Of a stretch of 23,119 nucleotides of DNA, positions 1 through 9,238 are shown piece after piece. The position numbers and the translations under genes are program-made. The notes under the pieces were generated by a model that saw only the letters and a program-made list of their open reading frames with translations, was not told the origin of the DNA and did no database searches. This DNA is from Tannerella sp. GTDB lineage: Bacteria > Bacteroidota > Bacteroidia > Bacteroidales > Tannerellaceae. How positions within the stretch are numbered: position 1 is the first letter of the stretch; every line of letters starts with the position of its first letter. The stretch is from positions 1-23,119 of the forward strand of contig JAISTJ010000074.1 in the NCBI GenBank assembly GCA_031272655.1, read 5' to 3'.

Positions 1-11
1 GCCAAAATATC

Positions 12-52
12 GCGAACTGTTATTTATACGTTAATTTTTCTAACAGTTTCGC
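12..52. repeat. Imperfect inverted repeat at window start
   Basis: The arms GCGAACTGTTA (12-22) and TAACAGTTTCGC (41-52) are complementary except for one extra T, with an 18-base AT-rich spacer. No T-tract follows, so it does not look like an intrinsic terminator. It could be an RNA structure at the 3' end of an upstream gene or the end of a mobile element. A short open frame runs in from the left edge and stops at 32-34, but it is too short to identify. No gene is otherwise visible in 1-105. Confidence 0.4.
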
Positions 53-105
53 ATAAGAAGCATAAAAACGGTTGTTTTTATTGATTGTTTTATGTTTTTT
101 GCAGG

Positions 106-136
106 GCGAGAGTGCGTGATGCACTCTCGCTTTTTT
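106..136 (+). terminator. Rho-independent terminator
   Basis: A perfect 10-bp stem (GCGAGAGTGC at 106-115, GCACTCTCGC at 121-130) with a 5-base loop is followed directly by six T residues. This is a textbook intrinsic terminator for plus-strand transcription. The gene it serves lies upstream of the window. Confidence 0.9.
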
Positions 137-167
137 CCTGTTTTGCTCACGTTCAATTCGGCATTAA

Positions 168-458
168 AATACTTCAATATTGGAAATCAGCGGGCAAGCT
201 TTTGCATCGGTAATATAGGCGCACGTTTGCATCTGTTTTGTTGCATACAAGGTGTATAAGGAACTGGAACGGATTTTAAGATTGAAAAGTATTAATATGA
301 GTGTTGACATGGTATTGGACATTGTCAAAACGATTACAACAATGAAAATTCGCCTGCCGATCAGCAATGAAACAATGACAAAGACGATGCTGATGACCGC
401 AAAGCACCGCAGTATCGCCGCCCTGTTCAATGAAAATTTTTGGGATGATGCTTTTTAG
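168..458 (+). pseudogene. IS1634/IS4-type transposase, C-terminal remnant
   Basis: After the stop codon at 216-218, translation in the same frame reads AHVCICFVAYKVYKELERIL and then a basic, threonine-rich tail ending in NENFWDDAF. This closely resembles, from memory, the last ~80 residues of DDE transposases of the IS1634/IS4 group in Bacteroidota, where the motif is normally preceded by an E in R-x-E-A-H. Here the expected glutamate codon (GAG) reads TAG, so a nonsense mutation interrupts the frame; traces of the frame continue upstream to about 168. The catalytic DDE domain is absent. It is a dead fragment left by a deleted insertion sequence. Family assignment is by recognition of the sequence, not by a search. 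Confidence 0.6.
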
Positions 459-471
459 GGTGTCCCAGTGG

Positions 472-588
472 CGAAGTCAGGAAATACTTACAAACGCAAT
501 TAACGACTATTACGGTACGTTTATTGTTGTTTCACACGACAGGTATTTTTTACAGCAGATAAATGTCGAAAAAGTTATAACACTGTGA
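472..588 (+). pseudogene. ABC-F family ATPase, C-terminal fragment
   Basis: In the frame ending at TGA 586-588 the translation reads RSQEILTNAINDYYGTFIVV followed by SHDRYFLQQINVEKVITL. The VVSHDRYFL segment is the switch (H-loop) region just after Walker B in ABC-F ATPases, and the preceding QEILTNAINDYYGT matches the helix that follows the signature and Walker B motifs. Only ~38 residues of a protein normally more than 500 residues long remain. It starts within about 15 bases of the transposase stop, suggesting that an insertion sequence landed in, or a deletion ended in, an ABC-F gene and the rest was lost. Confidence 0.7.
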
Positions 589-616
589 GTTACATATAGC
601 CTCTCTTGGAGAGAGA

Positions 617-737
617 CTATCTGTCCGGCTGTAAGTAGGGTTGTATTTCAATAGAAACTTTCGTAGCCTCATTTTTGTAGTAGGGAACAAGTTGTATAAA
701 GCTGTCAGTACATTATCGTTATTTTCACCTTTTTCAT
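617..737 (-). pseudogene. Possible broken small gene after the YdeI-like gene
   Basis: A good ribosome binding site (GGAAGGAGC, about 742-750 on the minus strand) precedes an ATG at 737-735. The frame MKKVKITIMY stops after 10 codons at TGA 707-705. A different minus-strand frame then stays open from 712 to the stop at 619-617 and gives a protein-like peptide that includes FIQLVPYYKNEATKVSIEIQ. The simplest reading is a short gene, fourth in the hicB-cupin-ydeI operon, broken by a frameshift. No family is recognised, and the second segment could be chance. Confidence 0.3.
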
Positions 738-761
738 TTTGCGTGCTCCTTCCAATTCCAT

Positions 762-1379
762 TTAATGTTTCTCTGTTTCAATTTGCTTGAGTTTCTTTGC
801 CATGCTTTCCATAGGGTTAATGTTCAAGTTTAGTCGCTCGACTATTGTGCCGAACCGTTTTTTCTTACCATCCTCAGTCTTTGCACCAAAAAAGTATGAA
901 CTCATGTACGATGTGCGGACTGATTTGCTCATCTTCATAAAATTACTGTAGGCTGTATCATACGGACGCAACATCTCTTCGAATTGCTGAATCTGTCCAT
1001 CCGTCAGCCGAGGGCGCTCTTCTATAACCTCGACAAGGCTATTCTGCAATGCGTATTCTATTTTCGCTCTGCCAAGGTCGGTCATCAATCCCTTTGCTTC
1101 TAATGCGTCTGCAAGGCTTTTGTTTTTCGCGGAGAAACGGCTTGTTGGAGAGCGTTGCTTAAAATACTTAGCATAATAACTATCGTCGATGGATTGCATC
1201 ACGCCATCAATCCACCCAAAACAGAGTGCTTCCTCAAGTGCCTCCATCGCAGTAAGGCTTTTTGCTTTTTTATCCTTGCAAAACCTCACCCAAATTCCAT
1301 TGTTAGATAAGGCGTTGTCGGAAAGCCATCTTCGAAAATCTGTGCGGCCTTTAAATAAAACCGTGTCGTTAATATCCAT
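762..1379 (-). CDS. YdeI/OmpD-associated family protein
   Basis: The 205-residue protein contains the family hallmarks: an N-terminal part with F-R-x-W-L-x-x-N and G-I-W-V-R-F, the EEALCFGWIDG segment (roughly residues 49-59), and F-x-x-R-x-P-x-S-x-F-S-A-K-N-K. The C-terminal part (about 120-185) has the Y-x-x-F-x-x-M-x-x-S-x-R-x-x-Y motif of the YdeI/OmdA group. Length is normal for the family. No signal peptide is seen, so it is cytoplasmic. The biochemical role of this family is not established. It starts 5 bases after the cupin gene ends on the same strand, so the two are almost certainly co-transcribed. Confidence 0.85.
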   Translation of the reverse strand: MDINDTVLFKGRTDFRRWLSDNALSNNGIWVRFCKDKKAKSLTAMEALEEALCFGWIDGVMQSIDDSYYAKYFKQRSPTSRFSAKNKSLADALEAKGLMTDLGRAKIEYALQNSLVEVIEERPRLTDGQIQQFEEMLRPYDTAYSNFMKMSKSVRTSYMSSYFFGAKTEDGKKKRFGTIVERLNLNINPMESMAKKLKQIETEKH

Positions 1380-1384
1380 ATAAA

Positions 1385-1708
1385 TCAGTCCTTATTCAGT
1401 GTTCCATCTATCTCTATTAGAAGGCATTTCACCAAAGTTGTCACAACCGGACGGTGCCGTGTACCTTTCGGGATAATGACCATGTCTCCGGTTTGAAGCG
1501 GAACAAAGCCATCGTCGAGTTCTATCTTAAAGCATCCCTCGATGACGTAAAACATCTCGTCAGACGAATCATGAACATGAAAATCGAGCGTCCGGTTTTC
1601 GCATTGCAATACATTGAGCGTATGGTCGTTTAGTTGCCCGATTTTTATGTATTGGAACAACTCCGGCACTCCGTTGGCGGCATCAAGTAAATTTACTTTT
1701 GTCAGCAT
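1385..1708 (-). CDS. Small single-domain cupin protein
   Basis: The protein is about 107 residues. A beta-barrel cupin motif is visible: F-H-V-H-x-x-x-D-E-M-F-Y-V-I-E-G (motif 1, with two histidines and a glutamate as likely metal ligands), then LQTGDMVIIPKGTRHRPV (motif 2, with the last histidine). I chose the ATG at 1708 because it overlaps the stop of the upstream HicB-like gene (ATGCTGA, 1708-1702); an alternative ATG at 1732 would add eight residues. It is the second gene of a minus-strand operon. Substrate or ligand is unknown. Such small cupins bind metals and often act as sugar isomerases, small oxygenases or sensors; none can be chosen here. Confidence 0.8.
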   Translation of the reverse strand: MLTKVNLLDAANGVPELFQYIKIGQLNDHTLNVLQCENRTLDFHVHDSSDEMFYVIEGCFKIELDDGFVPLQTGDMVIIPKGTRHRPVVTTLVKCLLIEIDGTLNKD

Positions 1709-1935
1709 TTCCTTGCCCTCACTAATGTGCACAAATCGGTATCAATATCGGCATGGCGAGGCACAAAGGTACTCTTGCCGTTGTTATGATTGCGAGAGTA
1801 CATTTCGAGGACGTCGGCAATGTTTTCTTTCAGTTCGTCAACGCTCAAGCCCTGCGTGAACACAGCGGGCAGTTCCTTCAACTGACCGATTAGAAAACCG
1901 TTCTGCCCCTGTTTTATGACCAATGTATATCTCAT
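1702..1935 (-). CDS. HicB-like antitoxin-fold protein (orphan)
   Basis: The 77-residue protein begins MRYTLVIKQGQNGFLIGQLK and continues with E-L-P-A-V-F-T-Q-G-x-S-x-D-E-L-x-E-N-I, the partial RNase H fold of HicB-type proteins (Y-x-G-x-x-x-E-L-P-G-x-x-x-x-G-x-T-x-x-E in the family). The start at 1935 is preferred because the putative -7 box (1964-1957) lies just upstream and covers the alternative ATG at 1959. No HicA toxin gene lies on either side: the next gene is the cupin, whose start overlaps this stop by seven bases. No helix-turn-helix or ribbon-helix-helix domain is evident at the C-terminus. It may be an orphan antitoxin-like protein or a degraded TA pair. Confidence 0.7.
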   Translation of the reverse strand: MRYTLVIKQGQNGFLIGQLKELPAVFTQGLSVDELKENIADVLEMYSRNHNNGKSTFVPRHADIDTDLCTLVRARKC

Positions 1936-1956
1936 AAATAATGAATTTTTCCGCTG

Positions 1957-1964
1957 CAAAAGTA
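1957..1964 (-). promoter_or_regulatory. Putative Bacteroidota -7 box for the hicB-like operon
   Basis: The minus strand reads TACTTTTG, matching TAnnTTTG, 22 bases upstream of the chosen ATG at 1935. No convincing TTTG -33 element is seen at the expected distance, so this is supported mainly by the -7 match and its position. Confidence 0.45.
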
Positions 1965-1976
1965 AGCAATTATTTT

Positions 1977-1984
1977 TACTTTTG
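1977..1984 (+). promoter_or_regulatory. Putative Bacteroidota -7 box for the DUF3943 gene
   Basis: The plus strand reads TACTTTTG (TAnnTTTG), the same octamer as the opposing box 12 bases to the left. It would give a leader of about 110 bases before the ATG at 2102. The -33 element is not clear. Confidence 0.35.
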
Positions 1985-2101
1985 GGGAATTTTTTTGATG
2001 ATTATACGTAATACAGGAAATCAATATTTTTTTTATGTAGATACAATATTTTAGGTAGATAACTGTCTATATATTAATGAATGTCTTGTGTAATATATAT
2101 T

Positions 2102-3616
2102 ATGAGAAAATGTTTAATTGCAATACTGTCAATGTATTGCGTTGCGGCTGTCGGCGCGTCTGGCGCGTCCGGCGTTTCCGGCGCTGTCGGCGCTTCTGTC
2201 GCTGGTGACGCTTCGCAGCAGCAACAACAACAAGAACGGGTTGATACTGTGCGGGCTGATACTGTTCGTGCGTTGCGCAAACGCCCTGTGGCGGCGGCTT
2301 TCGAGACGCTCGGCATCAATGCAGGCGTCTGGGCTTTCGACCGCTTTGCCCTCAATGCCGACTATGCGCAAATCAGTCTCGGCACGATGAAGCGCAACTT
2401 GCGGCACAGCCTTGTGTGGGACAACGATATGTTCCTCACCAACCTCTTCCTGCACCCCTATCAGGGCGGGATGTACTACAACGCCGCGCGTACCAACGGC
2501 ATGAACGAAGGCGCGTCGTGGCTCTACGCCGTTGCCGGCAGCCTGTCATGGGAGTATCTCTTTGAATGTGAGTTGCCTTCGCTTAACGATTTCATTTCCA
2601 CACCCATAGGCGGTTTTGCACTGGGTGAAATGTCATATCGCCTCGCTAATGTCCTGACCGACAGTCGCACAACAGGCTGGGAACGCTTCGGCAGAGAGTT
2701 TCTCGGCGCTGTGGTCAATCCCGTTAACGGACTGACCCGCATCATCAGCGGCGAGGCGTGGAAAACACGTCCCTACAGCGGCAAAACAATTGCAAACCAG
2801 CCCGTTCACTTTGCCGTAACAGCAGGCTATCGAGGTCTCTCCGAAAGCCGCGAGATTCGTATCGACAACGCCGCATACATGGATTTACGCCTCCTCTACG
2901 GCAATGTCTTCTTCGCCGAAAACGAACATCCCTACGACGCTTTCATCCTCTCCACTACCCTCAATCTCTTTTCCTATCAGCCGCTTATGAGCAGTTTCAA
3001 CCTCGTCGGCGAAATTTGGGGCAGGAACGTGCCGTTGCGCAACGAGCATTTAGACTTCCACTGGGGCGTATTCCAGCATTTCGACTACTACGATTCCAAA
3101 ACCATTGACGGTCAGCCGCATACTAACACCTATCGCATCTCCGAAGTGGCGGCTTTCGGTCTCGGCGAACAGTTCAGATACAGCCTTAGCGACAAAACGT
3201 TCATTGTATCAAGCGCCTTCCTTAACGCCGTACTGCTTGGCGGCTCCGTAACAGACTATTACAACGTCGAGGGACGAGACTACAACCTCAGCAGCGGCTT
3301 CAGTTCCAAACTCAACATCGGCTTCATCTTCAACGAAAAAGCCTCCCTCACCGCCATCGCCGAGAACTACCGCCTATTCACCATGAACCGCGACGACGGC
3401 GTTTCCGACGCCTCGCCGACCTCTGAAAACCTGCGAGGCGACGAAGGCAACGTCATGTATTCCGTCATCAAACTGAATTTCAACTACTTCTTCACCCACA
3501 ACTACTATCTCGCCTTCAGTTCCTCCGCCTACCTTCGCGACAGCCGCTACGACGCCCATCCCAACGTCCACACCCGCATCCTCGACTCCCGCCTCGGCTT
3601 CGGCTACTTGTTTTGA
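2102..3616 (+). CDS. DUF3943 family outer-membrane-like protein
   Basis: The 504-residue protein begins with a hydrophobic signal peptide (MRKCLIAILSMYCVAAVG). A low-complexity stretch of Gly-Ala-Ser triplets and six glutamines follows (about residues 18-45), then a repeated V-D-T-V-R-A-D-T-V-R-A. The DUF3943 core (about 85-215) is recognisable by SLVWDNDMFLTNLFLHPYQG, by the glycine-rich A-G-S-L-x-W-E-Y-L-F-E and by GREFLGAVVNPVNGLTRI. The remainder alternates aromatic beta-strands and ends in a terminal phenylalanine, as outer-membrane beta-barrels do. Function is unknown for the family; an outer-membrane location is inferred. The ATG at 2102 is chosen over 2081 because it puts the signal peptide at the N-terminus. 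GC content is visibly higher than in flanking DNA. Confidence 0.85.
   Translation: MRKCLIAILSMYCVAAVGASGASGVSGAVGASVAGDASQQQQQQERVDTVRADTVRALRKRPVAAAFETLGINAGVWAFDRFALNADYAQISLGTMKRNLRHSLVWDNDMFLTNLFLHPYQGGMYYNAARTNGMNEGASWLYAVAGSLSWEYLFECELPSLNDFISTPIGGFALGEMSYRLANVLTDSRTTGWERFGREFLGAVVNPVNGLTRIISGEAWKTRPYSGKTIANQPVHFAVTAGYRGLSESREIRIDNAAYMDLRLLYGNVFFAENEHPYDAFILSTTLNLFSYQPLMSSFNLVGEIWGRNVPLRNEHLDFHWGVFQHFDYYDSKTIDGQPHTNTYRISEVAAFGLGEQFRYSLSDKTFIVSSAFLNAVLLGGSVTDYYNVEGRDYNLSSGFSSKLNIGFIFNEKASLTAIAENYRLFTMNRDDGVSDASPTSENLRGDEGNVMYSVIKLNFNYFFTHNYYLAFSSSAYLRDSRYDAHPNVHTRILDSRLGFGYLF
2153..2197 (+). repeat. In-frame 9-bp tandem repeat (five units) inside the DUF3943 gene
   Basis: Units GGCGCGTCT, GGCGCGTCC, GGCGTTTCC, GGCGCTGTC and GGCGCTTCT follow one another. 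They encode G-A-S, G-A-S, G-V-S, G-A-V and G-A-S just behind the signal peptide. A CAG/CAA run encoding six glutamines follows at about 2215-2232. Unit gain or loss would keep the frame. Confidence 0.75.
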
Positions 3617-3676
3617 ATCGCTTCTCAACACGACGGCACGAAGACTCTAAAAATAAAGACCAAAGTCAAAGCAAAA

Positions 3677-3708
3677 CTGACGGCTTCAATTCGAAGTGAA
3701 GCCGTCAG
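3677..3708 (-). terminator. Stem-loop, probable minus-strand terminator
   Basis: A perfect 12-bp stem (CTGACGGCTTCA at 3677-3688, TGAAGCCGTCAG at 3697-3708) has an 8-base loop. Read on the minus strand the stem is followed by TTTTGC, a short T-run; on the plus strand it is followed by TAAAAAAC. It therefore suits termination of minus-strand transcription arriving from the deacylase-like pseudogene, about 110 bases downstream of its stop. The T-run is short, so strength is uncertain. The rest of 3617-3819 holds no supported gene. Confidence 0.5.
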
Positions 3709-3819
3709 TAAAAAACGCCGTCTGTGCGAAAAAGCCTGCAGACAACTCATTGACATTATCACCATCATGTTCGGCGTAATGCGGAGCATGAGTTCAAAGG
3801 GAGGAGTACGCACAGTCTG

Positions 3820-4101
3820 TTACAGGTCGGAATAAAGCGTAAGCCATTCATAGTGGTTGCCGGCATAATCCATAAATCGCAGAAAATCATCTTTAGCGAC
3901 AATCAGCGATGCAGTATTGACGCAGGGATGAAAACTCAGTCGTTCTATGCTGTGAATGTCCATATCGCGGTCGCAGTCAAGGATTACCAAATAATGTCGG
4001 TTGCCCTTGTGATTGCGGAAAAACAGGTTTTTGCAGTGTTTGGCATCGTGTCCTGACCACTCATAAACACGGTGGAGGCTTCGACCGCCGGAACAAAACA
4101 C
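3820..4101 (-). pseudogene. Cys-tRNA(Pro) deacylase-like (YbaK/ProX) pseudogene with internal deletion
   Basis: The open frame contains HDAKHCKNLFFRNHKGNRHY followed by L-V-I-L-D, a signature of the YbaK / prolyl-tRNA synthetase-associated editing domain, which hydrolyses mischarged Cys- or Ala-tRNA(Pro). It also contains the family's C-terminal end, SFHPCVNTASLIVAKDDFLR with F-M-D-Y-A-G-N. Normally 60-70 residues, including the catalytic core, separate these blocks; here only about ten residues (D-M-D-I-H-S-I-E-R-L) lie between, so the middle is deleted around 3930-3950. The N-terminal third is also missing, and a second minus-strand frame just upstream (about 4060-4115, reading VPAVEASTV) suggests a frameshift. 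It is inactive by this reading. Confidence 0.7.
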
Positions 4102-4216
4102 GCAAGCCCGAACGCCAGACTACAAAAGCCGTCTTTTTTACTTTTACCGCACTTGCACTCTAACCTAACAGTTTTTTTTCGTCAGTGCCTATATTAAAAT
4201 TTTTTTCAGTATAGTA

Positions 4217-4246
4217 TTGTTATTCAAAAAATTATTTATACCTTTG
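4217..4246 (+). promoter_or_regulatory. Bacteroidota-type promoter (TTG - 19 bp - TACCTTTG)
   Basis: TTG at 4217-4219 is separated by 19 bases from TACCTTTG at 4239-4246, matching the -33/-7 layout of the phylum's primary sigma factor. The ATG of the ATPase gene is 37 bases further on. This is the best promoter match in the window. Confidence 0.7.
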
Positions 4247-4282
4247 CAAGCGAAATAAATATATCATTTGAAATGAAATAAT

Positions 4283-5491
4283 ATGAAACGATCTGAAATA
4301 GAGACTATTGCGAGTGAACAGAAAGAACGGTTGCTTGCTTCCGATAGCGGGATGATACGAGAAGCACTTGCCAGCTTGACCGACACCTCAACGCATGCCC
4401 TGATAATATCCGGCATACGCCGTTGCGGTAAAAGTACCCTGCTGCACCAGTACCTGCTCAAGCAGAGCGGTGAGTTCTTCTACTTCCATTTTGAAGACAT
4501 TCGGCTCTACAACTTCCAAACGAACGATTTTAAACTGCTTGATACTGTTATCAATAATTCTGGCGTTAAAATTCTGTTTTTCGATGAAATACAGTCGGTT
4601 AAAGGATGGGAATTGTTTGTGCGTCAGAAACTTGACGCTCATTTTAAGGTTGTAATAACGGGGTCGAATGCATCTTTGCTGAGCCGCGAATTTGGCACAA
4701 AACTGACCGGCAGGCATATCACGAAGGAGTTGTTTCCCTTTTCGTACCGCGAATTTATCAATTTTAAGCGCTTGAAGCCTTCGTTCGACAGCCTTGTGGC
4801 ATACATGCAAAATGGCGGTTTCCCCGAATTTTTGCAACACGGGAACATTGATACGTTGAAGATGCTGATTGACGACATCGTGTATCGCGACATCGTTGTG
4901 CGACACAGCGTTAAGGACGCTTCGTCGGTTAAACGACTGCTCTCGTACCTGCTTTACAACGCCGCCAATCTTACCTCGCCGAGCAAATTGACCTCCGTTG
5001 CGGGCGTCAAGTCATCAACCACTGTGCTGGAATATTTTTCGTATTTCGAGGACGCCTATCTGATAGCGCAGATGCATAAATTCTCGTATTCGGCAAAGGC
5101 TCAGGCGCTTGCACCCAAGAAGATATATGTTTGCGACGCCGGACTGATACGTGCAGGCGCCGTGCTGCCTTCCGAAAACTATGGCTACTTCCTTGAAAAT
5201 ATGGTCTTTATACACCTTCGCAGAAAGCAGGAAACGATGTATTATTATAACGACCACGATAAAGAATGTGATTTTGTCATTGTGCGGCATAACAAGCCAA
5301 TAGCCGCTATTCAGGTGTGCTGGGAACTGACGTCCGACAACGAAGAACGTGAAATCAACGGTTTGACAGATGCAATGCGCAGTTTCAACCTTAATAAAGG
5401 CATGATAGTTACTGCAAATCAGCGCGATACACTTATGTTGGACGACTTGGAAATCTCCATCGTCCCTGCTTTTGAGTTTTTTATAAAGTAA
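4283..5491 (+). CDS. AAA ATPase with DUF4143 domain
   Basis: The 402-residue protein has a Walker A motif GIRRCGKST at 44-52 and a Walker B motif with D101-E102 (KILFFDEIQ), followed by TGSNASLLSRE, a sensor-like segment. The AAA_14 ATPase part covers roughly 1-180. The C-terminal DUF4143 part (about 190-395) shows YVCDAGLI, ENMVFIHLRRK and the restriction-endonuclease-like strand pair ECDFVIV / AAIQVCWEL, where the usual E-V-K is replaced by Q-V-C. No signal peptide or membrane segment is present. Family members are widespread and poorly characterised; roles in mobile elements or defence have been suggested, not shown. It is monocistronic here, with its own promoter, and converges on the YqeY gene. 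Confidence 0.9.
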   Translation: MKRSEIETIASEQKERLLASDSGMIREALASLTDTSTHALIISGIRRCGKSTLLHQYLLKQSGEFFYFHFEDIRLYNFQTNDFKLLDTVINNSGVKILFFDEIQSVKGWELFVRQKLDAHFKVVITGSNASLLSREFGTKLTGRHITKELFPFSYREFINFKRLKPSFDSLVAYMQNGGFPEFLQHGNIDTLKMLIDDIVYRDIVVRHSVKDASSVKRLLSYLLYNAANLTSPSKLTSVAGVKSSTTVLEYFSYFEDAYLIAQMHKFSYSAKAQALAPKKIYVCDAGLIRAGAVLPSENYGYFLENMVFIHLRRKQETMYYYNDHDKECDFVIVRHNKPIAAIQVCWELTSDNEEREINGLTDAMRSFNLNKGMIVTANQRDTLMLDDLEISIVPAFEFFIK

Positions 5492-5549
5492 TTGTATTGG
5501 ACATGCCGGAAAGAGCGTGAGGAGTTGTAATTAGCTGATATTAAGCGTT

Positions 5550-5999
5550 TTATGCCAGCAAACGTTTGACGGTTTCGGAGATGGTGCGACCGTCGGCTTT
5601 GCCGGAGAGGGCTTTAGTGGCTTTTCCCATCACTTTTCCCATGTCTTGCGGGCCGGCAGCGCCTGTTTCGGCGATTATCTTTTTTAGTTCGGCTTCGAGT
5701 TCTTCGGCCGAAAGCTGCTTGGGAAGATACGATTCAATGGCGCTGACTTGCGCAAGTTCGTTTTCGGCGAGGTCAGGACGGTTTTGTTCGGAGTATATCT
5801 GCGCCGAATCCTTGCCCTGTTTCACTAACTTCTGAATAATCTTGAGCGCCGCCTCGTCGGTAAGCGTATCATTGGCTCCGGGAGCGGTTTTCGCTTCCAG
5901 AAAATATTTTTTAACATTGCGTAAAGCCTCAAGCCTCACCTTGTCTTTCGCTAACATTGCAGTCTTTATGTCGCTGCTGACCTGATCAAATAAGCTCAT
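5550..5999 (-). CDS. GatB/YqeY domain-containing protein
   Basis: The 149-residue protein is homologous to the tRNA-binding tail of the GatB amidotransferase subunit. Visible family features are M-S-L-F-x-Q-V at the N-terminus, M-L-A-K-D-K-V-R-L-E-A-L-R (about 15-27), Y-S-E-Q-N-R-P-D-L-A-E-N-E (about 70-82), I-E-S-Y-L-P-K-Q-L (about 88-96) and M-G-K-V-M-G (about 120-125). Length is normal. The start at 5999 is chosen because family members begin MSLF; an in-frame ATG at 6005 would add two residues. Cytoplasmic. Its cellular role is not well defined. It is not linked in function to its neighbours. Confidence 0.9.
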   Translation of the reverse strand: MSLFDQVSSDIKTAMLAKDKVRLEALRNVKKYFLEAKTAPGANDTLTDEAALKIIQKLVKQGKDSAQIYSEQNRPDLAENELAQVSAIESYLPKQLSAEELEAELKKIIAETGAAGPQDMGKVMGKATKALSGKADGRTISETVKRLLA

Positions 6000-6041
6000 A
6001 ATCAAATAGTTTTCGATGTTTTATAATTAAAAAAGTTTATG

Positions 6042-6049
6042 CAAAGATA
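6042..6049 (-). promoter_or_regulatory. Putative -7 box for the YqeY gene
   Basis: The minus strand reads TATCTTTG (TAnnTTTG), 42 bases upstream of the ATG at 5999. No -33 TTTG is seen. Confidence 0.45.
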
Positions 6050-6089
6050 AAAAATTTTTCTTTTTTATATATGGAAATAAAATAATTTC

Positions 6090-6097
6090 TATCTTTA
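6090..6097 (+). promoter_or_regulatory. Weak -7-like box for the beta-galactosidase gene
   Basis: TATCTTTA differs from TAnnTTTG at the last base and lies 33 bases before the ATG at 6131. Position suits a promoter; the -33 element is absent, as expected if an activator is needed. Confidence 0.3.
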
Positions 6098-6112
6098 CAG
6101 CCTGAAAAATAA

Positions 6113-9238
<3,126 letters not shown>

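Noticed and set aside
3625..3813. Minus-strand 62-codon frame
   Set aside because: It runs through the stem-loop downstream of the deacylase pseudogene and has no recognisable features.
3617..3835. A 72-codon open frame continuing directly in phase after the TGA stop of the DUF3943 gene
   Set aside because: It crosses the hairpin at 3677-3708, is highly basic, resembles no family, and the upstream protein already ends in the terminal phenylalanine expected of a beta-barrel. Chance is the simplest explanation; no sign of stop-codon recoding is seen.
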